This document shows, piece after piece, positions 35,714 through 47,400 of a stretch of DNA of 64,000 bases. Each line of letters starts with the position of its first letter. Position 1 is the first letter of the stretch. Origin of the DNA: Chrysomallon squamiferum (lineage: Eukaryota; Mollusca; Gastropoda; Neomphalida; Peltospiridae); NCBI GenBank assembly GCA_012295275.1, contig CM022668.1, forward strand, positions 12,262,522-12,326,521. The letters run 5' to 3'. A program made the translations under genes and the position numbers. A model generated the notes under the pieces. The model saw only the letters and a program-made list of their open reading frames with translations, did no database searches and was not told the origin of the DNA.

Positions 35714-37103
35714 GTAAGTTTACGGTATAAAACACGTACTGGGTCTTTGTGGACTTTTTGCGCTGACATTTTCTAAGCTTTTTCAGAATCTTTCACATTA
35801 CAATACAAATTCACGCTTTAGGCTTTATATACTTTTTGTTCACGTTTGTATTTCTGTTCTAAAGCTTTCTACATATAACAAACACATTTGCTGGTCTTTT
35901 TCTTTTTCCATTTCTTTTTTTTTGCTGAAACAGTAAAAACATTTTGATCTTATAGTTCAAAAGCTTTCTAAAGTTATAAACCTATATTTAAAAAAATAAT
36001 AATAATAAAAAACCATATGCTATTCCTGTTTAGAGTTTTTGCTGATGTACTTTCATTGAAATCTTTCTAATAGCTAGCAGCTTTTCTGGGTTTTATGGGT
36101 TATTTTTGCTTCTATTGACAAATGTTAGAAAGTTTTAAAATATTTATAATTTATAATTTATAGCGTGATCTTTTATAAATGTATATATATAATTACTACA
36201 AATACTTCATAAAGTTTTACTCACAAGTTATTTCATCCTTTTGAAAAAATATTCTTCAATTTGTTTATTTGAATAAAGCAAAAAATAATTCATACTATCA
36301 AATATTTATTTTACTTAGGTGATATGAAATTGCTTTATTTTATGCTATAAATATTTTTCTTTTAGTAAAAATGTATTTTTTATTTTTTATTTTCATTTAT
36401 AAAATTGTATTTGTTGTAATATTTTCTTTCAAAATCTCTTTGTTATTAAGAGTAAATTTATTATTTATAGAATGTAATAGTATCATCTGTAGTTTTGTGG
36501 TATAGTCCATAACAGCATTTGCATTCTTACCTGAAAATTAATTAATTTACCTCAATTTTACCTGTCTACATTTCACCTACTTTTTCACATTCTTTGACAT
36601 ATATCAACTTCAGAAAATATTTTCTTCTTTGTTTTATTTAATTATTTATCTCTTTATAATATATAAAATGTTCTCATATTTTTTGTAATTATTAAAATAA
36701 TGTCCTTTTTCTTAGAATTAAATAATAATTGTTAAACAGGTGTTTATATTTTTCTTTGTCCTCATTGTTACTGTACAACTTAATGTAGAAACAAAATTTT
36801 GTTATAATAAAAATGATCTTTGAACATACATTTGTTCAAATAATGAGAACACTTTTTTTGCTAAAAGATAATTTTTGTATAATATATGATGATAACATGA
36901 TTTTGTAACATAAATTATCAATAATTTTATAAAAATAAGACTAAAATAAATTTAAAAAATCATTTTTCTGTTATTGCTTCAAAAATAAATGTCATTCAAA
37001 AAGTAGCAGATTTTTAATAAAATATTTATATCTAAGTATGACAGAAAGTTTTTTTCTTTCTCTTTGAGTACATAAAAAAAATGAATTATTTGTTTTTAAA
37101 CAG
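35714..37103 (+). other. Intron, AT-rich
   Basis: No exon or notable repeat seen apart from A/T homopolymers. Confidence 0.7.
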
Positions 37104-37209
37104 GAAATTTGAACAAGATGTGAAACCAGAGGAGATACCCACTGAAGAAATTCCTGAAGCAGAACAAGTAGATTTCAGAGACGTTTTGACAAAGAAAGTT
37201 TCAGTCGAG
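37104..37209 (+). CDS. Exon with DFRxxL motif 4
   Basis: The acceptor is TTTTAAACAG at 37103, the donor GTCGAG|GTTCGC, phase 2-0. It encodes KFEQDVKPEEIPTEEIPEAE followed by QVDFRDVLTKKVSVE, with DFRDVL at 37171-37188. The donor is a weak consensus, but the phase fits the next exon (VEKEELMAPEF). Confidence 0.85.
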
Positions 37210-37256
37210 GTTCGCAGTGATTTTATTTTATTTTATAATATTTAATTTAACATATT

Positions 37257-37291
<35 letters not shown>

Positions 37292-37326
37292 TTTTATACA
37301 TTAATTTTTTTGTATTATTATTTTTA

Positions 37327-37373
<47 letters not shown>

Positions 37374-37379
37374 GTTATT

Positions 37380-37439
<60 letters not shown>

Positions 37440-37445
37440 TATTTT

Positions 37446-37476
<31 letters not shown>

Positions 37477-38134
37477 GTTTTTTAATTTTTTAATTTTTAT
37501 TAATTTTAATTTTTTATTTTTTTTTAATTTAGTTTAGTTCATTTTTATATTATTTAGTCACAGTTGTGTTATTAATTATTTTTCTTTAAAAAAAAAGTTT
37601 ACAATTCCTTTTCCTATTAATTTTATTATCCATTTAATTTTTTTTATTATTTTTATTTATTTTATTTATTAGAATTTTATTTGTTTATTTTTTATTCTAG
37701 TTTAGTTTACTTTTTTCTTGGATTTTCTTCTTGTTTTTTTTTTTTTTCTCTGTCTTGTTTAGCATTATTTTATTTTATTTTCATTTTATTTATTTCATGA
37801 AATATTTATTTTTTGTTTACTTATCATTTTATTATTGAAAAGATTTTAATTTAACAGTTGCATCACAGGAATATAAAATAATTTTTTCCTCATAGAAATA
37901 ATAATAATTCTTATTTAATATTTATTTATCAATTTAAATTTTATAACTTTATTATTTTTACCAAAAAAAATAAAAATAAAATAATAGTAATTTAATAATT
38001 AATTCCACTAAGTATAAAAAAAATTAATACTGTCAGTAATGAAGTAATATTTAATATGTAATATTTAACAGTTAAAAAAGAAATACTGACATCTTATTAA
38101 ATAAACAATAATTCAAATTTAAATTTTATTCCAG
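37210..38134 (+). other. Intron with a compound TTTA/TTA microsatellite
   Basis: (TTTA)n, then a long (TTA)n with some TTG and TCA units, then (TTTA)n again occupy about 37256-37476. The rest is T-rich unique sequence. Confidence 0.8.
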
Positions 38135-38435
38135 GTTGAAAAAGAGGAACTCATGGCACCAGAATTTGTCGTCCGAACACAGGACGTAACAGTAAAAGAG
38201 GGGGAGAGTGCGAGATTCGACTGCAAGGTCAAAGGTCAGCCTGCACCAAGCATCATGTGGTATTTTGCAGGCAAGCCAATCAAATCGGACGATGTGTACG
38301 AGATTATTCCAGGAGACGAAGGCGAAAGTTCGCTTGTTCTTTCAGACACTTTGCCGGAAGATTCTGGTGTCTACACAGTCAAAGCTTTCAACTCGGTCAG
38401 CGAAGTTGAATGCTCAGCTCTTCTCACTGTTGAAG
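38135..38435 (+). CDS. Exon encoding Ig domain 4 (I-set, F-strand Cys missing)
   Basis: The acceptor is TTTTATTCCAG at 38134, the donor GAAG|GTTTGT, phase 0-1. The I-set domain runs from MAPEFVVRTQDVTVKEGES through B-strand ARFDCKVKGQPAPS, the C-strand Trp in IMWYFAGKPI, and LPEDSGVYTVKAFNSVSEVE. The F-strand Cys is Val (YTV), while a Cys occurs in the G strand (VECSALLTVE). The G-strand Cys without its F-strand partner is shared with Ig6. Confidence 0.92.
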
Positions 38436-38775
38436 GTTTGTTTCAGCCATTCAGGTTTCAGCTGTTTTGATTATAGGTTTGTTTCAACCATTCAGGTTTC
38501 AGCTCTTTTGATTATAGGTTTGTTTCAACCGTTCAGGTTTCAGCTATTTTGATTATTGGTTAGTTTCAGCTATTTTGATTATAGGTTTGTTTCAACCATT
38601 CAGGTTTCAGCTGTTTTGATTATTGGTTAGTTTCAGCTATTTTGATTATAGGTTTGTTTCAACCATTCAGGTTTCAGCTCTTTTGATTATTGGTTTGTTT
38701 CAATGATTCAGGTTTCACCTTTTTTTTATTTTAGTTTTGTTTCAACCATTCACTTTTCACCTGTTTTGATTATAG
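38435..38775. repeat. 41-bp minisatellite beginning at the splice donor of the Ig4 exon
   Basis: Eight to ten full or partial copies of a unit that begins GGTTTGTTTCAACCATTCAG and continues with GTTTCAGCT and TTTTGATTAT(A/T). Full units are about 41 bp and two short ones about 26 bp. The first copy overlaps the exon-intron junction. Confidence 0.9.
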
Positions 38776-39137
38776 TTTTGTTTTCATTTAGTATTATTCA
38801 TGTTACAAATTATTTTAATTATTTCCTACTTTAGACTGACAAAATTCCCTGGACTCTAACTCTAACTAAGTTGAGAAATTGTTTTAATATGGTTATTCAG
38901 GTTCAAGAAAAAGTTATTTTGTCATTTTAAAATTATTCATCATAATTAAAGGAAATAAGACATCAGAATTGTGTTTTATTGAAAGAAATTTTTTGTCAAA
39001 GTTATAGTTGGTTGATATATATATATATATCAACCGAGTACCAGTTATGTTGTTTTTTTTTGTTTTTTTTATTTGTACCATTGTTGTTGTAGTAGTTGCA
39101 ACTGACATTGTATCTTATTTTCTGATGATATTTGCAG
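38776..39137 (+). other. Rest of the intron after Ig4
   Basis: Unique AT-rich sequence with a short (TA)n at about 39017-39030; the acceptor GATATTTGCAG is at 39137. Confidence 0.7.
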
Positions 39138-39259
39138 AGCTTTCTTCAGAGACAAGTTCTATAAAATCTAAACATGATGAAGAGGAAGCTGAAAGTCTAC
39201 AAGAAGAATCAGCTGACCAGGCTGCAATCAAAATACAGTCTGCCTTCCGAGGTTACAAG
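39138..39259 (+). CDS. Exon with acidic linker and the start of an IQ motif
   Basis: The acceptor is at 39137, the donor TACAAG|GTAAGT, phase 1-0. After a Ser/Glu-rich stretch (ELSSETSSIKSKHDEEEAE) it encodes DQAAIKIQSAFRGYK. Together with AR at the start of the next exon this gives IQSAFRGYKAR, an exact match to the IQxxxRGxxxR consensus that binds calmodulin or myosin light chains. It lies between the DFRxxL/Ig4 segment and the second spring. Confidence 0.9.
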
Positions 39260-39620
39260 GTAAGTTTGTGACTCAGTCTTTGTGGAATTTTTTTAGATGA
39301 TATCTTTTTTAACTCTGTCACTTATAACGTTTTTACAGTCCTTATTTAGATAAAATGTTATTTTTTCTTCCTTTTCTTCTTCTTTTTTATTATAATAATT
39401 ATTATTATTTTATATTTTTTTTTTTTTTATTTATTTTTTGGTTTATATATATATACACTACTAGTATTACTACTACTACTACTACTAATAATAATAATAA
39501 AAGTAATTAGTAAACACCACTGTTTAGTTATTTTATTTTCATTTTGTTACATGAAATGTTTTAACTACATAATCTAACACATTTATTTATTTATTTATTT
39601 TTGTGTATAACTATTACAAC

Positions 39621-39661
<41 letters not shown>

Positions 39662-39777
39662 AATTTTTCATTTACTAATTATGAAAAATTATTTTAATTC
39701 ATTAAAATTCATTTCACTGTACCAACAACTATAATAACAACAAAGTCGTTAACAAACTATTTTTAATTTACCTTTAG
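39260..39777 (+). other. Intron interrupting the IQ motif
   Basis: Contains short ACT, TAA, TTTA and (TTA)n tracts at about 39460-39500 and 39620-39661. Confidence 0.75.
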
Positions 39778-39909
39778 GCTCGTGAACAGGTGAAAATCAT
39801 GAAACAGCAGGTAATACACACTGAAGTAACAACACCTGTTGAAGTAGCTTTAGAAGTAGTAGAGGTACCACAAGAAACTACAGTGGAAGCAGAATTTGTT
39901 CTTGAAGAG
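39778..39909 (+). CDS. Exon with the end of the IQ motif and an acidic linker
   Basis: The acceptor is TTACCTTTAG at 39777, the donor GAAGAG|GTAAGA, phase 0-0. It encodes AREQVKIMKQQVIHTEVTTP followed by VEVALEVVEVPQETTVEAEF and VLEE. The basic helix after the IQ core (AREQVKIMKQQ) is typical for such motifs. The acidic tail merges in style and phase with the spring exon at 44402. Confidence 0.85.
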
Positions 39910-42900
39910 GTAAGATTATATTAAGATTAAATTTTCCATTCATGACTTTTAACCTTGACTTTTTTATTTTTTTATTTAAAAAAAAAATTAAGTTGAAAGT
40001 GCAGTTTCTGAGCAACAGTAAAAGAAAAATTTTATATATGTGAAAATAAGATACATTATTATTTTAAAATTATTTTTTTTTTTTTATTATTATTTTTTTT
40101 TTTTTTGTTTTTTTTTAAAAATTATATTTGTTTTCATTTTGTTTTTTAATTATTATTTGTTACTTTTACTACATTATTTTATATATATTTTACATATTTC
40201 ATTTTATCTTTATTATTTATTTTATTACATATATCTGAATTTAATTACTTTTTTTTATTCTGTATGATTATTAATACTTAATTTTTGTTTTAAAAAAGAA
40301 CGACAGAAGGTCTCTCTTTTACAAAATTTAAGAAATGAAAATACAATAATTAAAATGAAAACTCATTAAAATTTCAATTTATAATTTTTAAAGATTGGAC
40401 TTTGATAATATTTTATTATTTCAAAAGATTCAGTAATTCTTAAGTTTGGAAACTGCATTTTTATCCTGATTTCTTAAATAAATTTGACCAAGATATAGAT
40501 TTCCATATTTTAACCTTTTTAACAGATTTTACCAATGAAAACAGATTAATTTTCCAAATCAACCAATAATTTGTGTACTTTCCAGTAGTTTTGATTTGAA
40601 AACCAGTTTTACCTTTTTCATGTTGTTTTTTAAACTTTTTTTCCAAATTTAAAAATAAATATGTTTAAAATAATATTTTTAAAATAATTTTTAAATGTAA
40701 TTGTATATTACTGTCATGTATATTTGTTGTTTATAATATGATTGCCATCCTGATGCTTATTATAGAATTTATTTTCAAAATATTTTCTATTAAAAATTTT
40801 ACTTTCACACAGTAATAAAAAATTATATTAGAAATATTTATCCTTTATTTAATTTTAAATAATAAAGTTTAAGAACATTTTTAAAATAATAATAATAATT
40901 TTTTTCAAAAATTAAATTTATCTTCATGGGATTTTGTTTTTTAATTTACAAATTAAAATTTCATTTAACAAAAAATAAAATAGGTAATATTTTCTAAACA
41001 TTAATCTTGTTAATTTTAAAAAGTCCTCAAATGGCAAACATGTTATTGTTAATTAGTTTTATTCCAGGTTTAAACATGACACATCAGAAATAAAATAATA
41101 AATAAAATAAATTTTAATATTTATTATGGATGTTTCTGTACAAAGAAACTCAATATTTTATAAACCTGTTTATTAAAAAGCTTAAAAATGAATAATAATA
41201 ATGAAAACATTTAATTTTTTTTAAATTTATTTTATTTTATTATTATTTGTGATGTGTCATGTTATATTACATTGTTGTTGTCTAACATGAATGTTGTGTT
41301 AACTTGTTATAGTTGCTGTGTATGTTGTGAAATAGCTGTGATACTTTTTACAAAATCTGATATAATACAGTGAGATATACAATATGTAAAATATTACCTA
41401 TGCTGTACAATATGCCAATGAAATATAAAAAGTATTTAAAAGAGGAACAATAAAAAAGTATTGTCTCTGTTCTATGTTAATAATATAAACAAATATTACA
41501 AAAACATACAACATAAATTATTATCTTGATATTTTGAGATATTAATTTATGATTTTGTCCAAAATGTTTCTTTTTTTTCTTTTTTTAGATGTTAGGTGGT
41601 AAAGTTCTCTGCATTATTTACTGGCCCATTATATATAAAGTATTCCTCTCATTGCATATTTAATAAAAAGGATATACTCTATATAAAATTTACATCATTT
41701 ATTTTACTTGTTATCTTAATGAAAATATATTACCAAGAATCTTAAGAGAACAGTATATATTAAAACAATTATTATGAAATGATTACATTTATTGTTAAAA
41801 TATGACACTTTTTTACCCTGTAATGTTTGGTCAAATTGTATAAAAGATGTTGGTTAAATATTCATTGCTTCAGAATGATGTAAGAAAAATATTGATTATT
41901 CTATTCTACTGTTCTATATCAGATTTTATAACACTGTCATAGTTATTTTGATATTTGTGGCATTTATATAATCTTACTGTTTACTGAAACTTTTGTTGTT
42001 TATCATAGTGTGTTTTTGTAAATTTATTTATTCTATCACTCTCTTATTTGTTTTGTATATCTAACAAGCTGTATTTTATTTTATGTTTCAAATCTATGTT
42101 TTCTTTGACATACATATTGCTTGTTACTCTTACTATTTTTTTGTTTGAGTTTATATTTTTTGATTTTAACTTTTATTTTTATACGTTATTCTTTCTTACT
42201 TCTTTATTTAAGTTTTGTTCTATTATAGATTTCATGATTTTTAGTTATCATTATATTTTGAGTTTATTAATTTTATATTATTTTATTTATCTGTTGTTGG
42301 TTACTAAAAACTACTATTTTTGCATATAACTTTATTTAGTTAACATTATACAAGTTGAAAATCTTTAATGTAGCATCTTTCAGTCCAGTTTGACTTTAAA
42401 ATTCCTCTAGTTTCTCTGAGAAAATTTTTATAATTGTATGTTTTACCTTTAGACCATTGCCAGCTTTTTTATGTAAGTTAATCTTTGTCAAAAATGAAAA
42501 AATATCCCTAAAACATAAAATAATAAGTTATAAATATTGCTTTTAAAAAATTGTTTCATATATCTATATTGTAATGTTAAATATAAAGATTTTACTACAT
42601 TTTCAAATTTAACTTCTACAACATATTTAATAAACAAGACTTTTGAGGTATTGCACCATAATTCTTATTTTTTATTGGCTAACAATAAACAACCAATCAG
42701 AGATTAAAAAACATGGCACTGACTGCTAAATTAAAGAATTTCAACTTGTTTTATGTTTATGTTATACTTCTGTTGTGTTCTTAATGGTTTTTTGTTCAGT
42801 ATATGATTTTTCTTAATTTGATTGTTTTACATTGTAACTTGTATTACATTTTAATACTTGCTAATTTTGTTCTGTCTTGTTACACATTGTTTCTACTTGT

Positions 42901-44401
42901 GAATGATTTTTATTTTTATAATTTGTGTTACTTTCTACTTACCTGTTTCTACTTGTGTTACTAAGCTATCTGCTACTACTAGTGCTCTACATTTTTACAG
43001 ATGTCCATAGGTTCTGGGATCATCAGGAAAAATAAATCATTCATTCATGCAAAAACCTACAGATGTTCAGATTATTAAAATAAATTTTTCAGAGAAATGG
43101 TCTGTAGAATCAACTCTCCCAAGATTAATCTTTAAAAATATATTCCATTCAAACCAATATCTGAAAATATTTCACATTCCAATCACTACCTCACAGATTA
43201 TTTAACAAAGATTGTGTTTTTATTTTACAACCAATGGGTGGGTTATATTAATAGTTATCTCCTGCTAATCAGTTAGAATAGAATTTCTTTTATGTAATGA
43301 TTATGCAGAAAAGCCATATAATAATATTTAATTTTTTTTTTTAAATTTGACAAAATGAGATAAATTCTTTTTAAATTGAAATTAATTTATTTAATTTTTA
43401 TATCTCTTGAGTATCCTAGCTAGAGTTATCTGTCCAGTACAATAACAGATCCACTGATTGATAAATTCTGTATTATTATATTAATTATTTTTTCCTATGA
43501 TTCTAGACAAAATGGACATCTTATATTTTATACATCTGTATTATTTACTTTTTTGTGTTCATTTCTACTTCATTTTATTTCTTGTTTCATTTATTTTTTG
43601 TTGTTATTTATTTGTTCTAGTTTATCTTGTTCTATTATTTATTTCGTTCTCTTTTGTTCCTTATTTGATTCTGTTATTTTGTTCTTTTCTAGTAACTTTA
43701 TGTGATCTTTTTTATCTGTTTTCCATTGCTATTATTTATTTGTATATCTTGTTCTATTATTTGTTGTTCTCTATTCTGTTTTTGTTCTTCATATCTGTTG
43801 TTAATTTGTTCCTTATTTATCTTGTTCTTTTATTTATTGTTCTCTGTTATATTTCTGTTATTTCATAAATTCTGTTGTACTAAAAGTGTGCTTAGCTGAA
43901 GTGGACTAAAGGTTTCGAAACTAATTCTGTTGTTGTGTATGCATTACTTTCATACTGCAAATTTGTTACTAAATGTTTTGTTTAGTTTTCATTTTTCTTG
44001 TTGGCAGTTTAAAAATAGTTTTTATTAACCTGTCCTAACTCCATGTTGGAAACTAAACTTTTCATTTCATGTTTTAAAAAAATAAAATGTTCTGTTTTAA
44101 AATGCATCATTTTCTTCTAGGCAACTCAAATCAAAACTTGTTGATTTAAATGCATTACTTTTTGTAGGCAGTTTAAAACTAAATCTGTTGTTTCGTCTTT
44201 ATTGGCATAATTATATTTTAACATACTGTTAGCTTCTGTCTTCTGCATCAGCTCTTTTCATCAGCTATCTTGCATCCAAGGTTTGCATGGCAGCTGTAGA
44301 ATGTATAACGAAAATGGCTGGTTGTTCCGTTTAGCTATTTTTGCATGTGCAAAAAAACTCTGAACAGCTTTCTTTACATCCTTGAATTTGCTACATTCAA
44401 G
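39910..44401 (+). other. Large intron (4.5 kb)
   Basis: No supported exon. It holds several A/T-rich blocks. An ATTGG...CCAAT pair lies near 42676-42701 (TATTGGCTAAC and AACCAATCAG). A T-rich stretch at about 43490-43880 has loosely repeated CTTGTTCTATTATTTATT. Sequences like TGCATTACTTT recur at about 43940 and 44151. The acceptor used for 44402 is ACATTCAAG. Confidence 0.65.
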
Positions 44402-47400
44402 GAACAAACACTTCCAATCACCGAGGAGACAGAGACTGCGGTTTCTGTAGAGGAAATCACTGAGGAATTTCCAGAAGAAATAAAAGTGGAGATTGTAACC
44501 AAAGAACAGGAGCTTCCAGAAATTGAAGAAGTTGAAACTCAAATACCAGAGGAAGAGGTGCCGGAGGAACTGAAGGAGGAAATTACCATCAAAGAACAAG
44601 AACTTCCTGAAACAGAGGAAGTCGAAATAACATTTGAAAAAATACCCGAAACAGCCACTGAGGAAATAAAGGAGGAAATTACATTCAAAGAACAAGAACT
44701 TCCTGTAACAGAGGAAGTAGAAGCAGAGTTAACTGTGGAAGAAATTCCAGAATCAGTTACTGATCAAACAAAGGAGGAAATTACTGTCACAGAAGAAGAA
44801 CTTCCTGTCTCAGAGGAAGTTAAAACAGAAATACCTGAAACACCCATTGAAACACTAAAACAGGAAATTACAATAGAGGAACAGGAAGTTACATCAGAAC
44901 AGGAAATGATAGTTGAAACTAAGATTGAAGAATCTGAAACATTGTCTCCAGCTGAAGTTACCGAAGTTGAGTACAGGGACACAATTGAAGTCCACCGTGA
45001 ACAAACTCTAATTGAGCAAGAACAGGAAAAAACTGACGAAGAAGTCTCAGAGATCACTCCTGAGGAGAAACCTGAAGTTCTTAAGGAGGAGATTGTTGTT
45101 GAAGAAAAAGAGGCAGATGTTACTGAAGCCATTGAGGCCAAAGTGACTGAGGAAGAAGGTGTAGAATCCGAGATTCAGGATGTACCTGAAACTGTACCAG
45201 AAGAACTGGAGGTGACTGTTGCTGGCGATGAGGTGACTGCAGCTGTAGCTGAAGCTGTTGAAACGAAAGTGACACCAGAAGAAGAAGAATTTGAAACAGA
45301 AATCTCATCTGAAGAAGTTCCTGAAACAGTTTCAGAACAGATCAAAGAAGAGATTACTGAGGAACAGAAAGATATTGAAACTGCCGAAGCTACTGCTGCT
45401 GAAGTTACTGAAGAGATTTTGCCAGAAGTAGAAACAACTGTTGAAGAAGTTTCTGAAGCTCCAGTAGAAAAAGTCCAGGAGGAGATCACAACAGAGGAAA
45501 AAGAAACTGTCGATATTGAAGTCATTCAAACTAAAGTTTCTGAACTAGAAACACCTGAAGCTGAGGCTGCATTAGAAGTTCCAGAAGCCTCCACTGAACA
45601 GCTAGTTGAGGAGATCACTGAAGAAGAAAAGGAAATGGTATCAACTGAAATTGTTGAAACTAAAGCTCCTCTTGAAGAAGGGGAGGAAGAACAGGTTTCT
45701 GTTGAGGAAATTCCTGAGACTGTCTCAGAGCAAATAAAGGAAGAGATCACAGAGGAACAGAGAGATGTAACTGTTACAGAAACTGTTGAAACTAAAGTGA
45801 GTCTTGAAGAAGAGGTGGAGAAACCACAAATCTCCACTGAGGAATTTCCTGAAACTGTTACTGAGTCCCTCAAAGAGGAAACTGCTCTTGAGGAAAAGGA
45901 AATAGCCATCATTGAACAGGTTGAAACTGAAGTAAGCCTTGAAGAAGTCACTGAAGAGGAAATCCAGGCTCCAGTTGAAGAGGTGCCTGAATCTGTAACT
46001 GAAGAAGCTGAAGAGGAGATTGTAACAGAAATCAAAGAGAAACCAGAAGAGGTTGAAGCAGAAGTATCCATTGAAGAAAAACCAGAAGAGGTTGAAGCAG
46101 AAGTATCCATTGAAGAAAAACCAGAAGAGGTTGAAGCAGAAATATCCATTGAAGAAAAACCAGAAGAGGTTGAGGCAGAAGTATCCATTGAAGAAAAACC
46201 AGAAGATGTTGAGGCAGAAGTGTCCATTGAGGAAAAAGCAGAAGAGATTGAAATGGAAATTTCTGTTCAAGAGAAACCTGCCCATGAACAAACTGAGGAG
46301 GAATTTATCATCACAGAACAAACTTCCCTGATTGAAGAGGCAGAAAAAGAAAAACCACAAGATGTTGATGCTGATATTTCTATAAAGGAGAAACCAGCAA
46401 CTGAACAAATTGAGGAGGAATTTACAATCAAAGAAGAAACTGCCCTCATTGAAGAGGAAGAAAGAGAAAGACCACAAGATGTTGATGCAGATATTTCTAT
46501 AAAGGAGAAACCAGCAACTGAACAAATTGAGGAGGAATTTACAATCAAAGAAGAAACTGCCCTCATTGAAGAGGAAGAAAGAGAAAAACCACAAGATCTT
46601 GATGCAGATATTTCTATAAAGGAAAAACCTGCAACTGAACAAATTGAGGAACAATTTACAATCAAAGAACAAACTGCCCTCATAGAAGAGGAAGAAAGAG
46701 AAAAACCACAAGATGTTGATGCAGATATTTCTATAAAGGAGAAAGTTGCCTCTGAACAAATTGAGGAGGAATTTACAATAAAAGAACAAACTGCCCTCAT
46801 AGAAGAGGAAGAAAGAGAAAAACCACAAGACGTTGATGCAGATATTTCTCTCAAGGAAAAACCTGCCTCTGAACAAGTTGAGGAGGAAGTTACAATCACA
46901 GAAGAAACTGCCCTCATTGAAGAGGCAGAAAGAGAAAAACCACAAGATGTTGAGGCAGAAATTTCTCTTGAGGAAAAACCAGAGAAAGAACAAGTTGAGG
47001 AGGAAGTTACAATCACAGAAGAAACTGCCCTCATTGAAGAGGAAGAAAGAGAAAAACCACAAGATGTTGAGGCAGAAATTTCTCTTGAGGAAAAACCAGA
47101 GAAAGAACAAGTTGAAGATGAAGTTACAATCACAGAAGAAACTGCCCTCATTGAAGAGGCAGAAAGAGAAAAACCACAAGATGTTGAGGCAGAGATTTCT
47201 CTGGAGGAGAAACCTGTAACTGAACAAGTTGAGGAGGAAGTTACAATCACAGAAGAAACTGCCCTCATTGAAGAGGAAGAAAGAGAAAAACCACAAGATG
47301 TTGAGGCAGAAATTTCTCTTGAGGAAAAACCAGAGAAAGAACAAGTTGAGGAGGAAATTACAATCACAGAAGAAACTGCCCTCATTGAAGAGGAAGAAAG

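Noticed and set aside
43497-43868. 123-codon hydrophobic frame
   Set aside because: Low-complexity TTATTT/TTGTTC sequence in an intron without a plausible start, splice sites or domain.
44104-44175. Acceptor-like TTTTCTTCTAG|GCAACTC and TTTTTGTAG|GCAG
   Set aside because: No open frame with a donor follows before 44402, and the phases do not require another exon.
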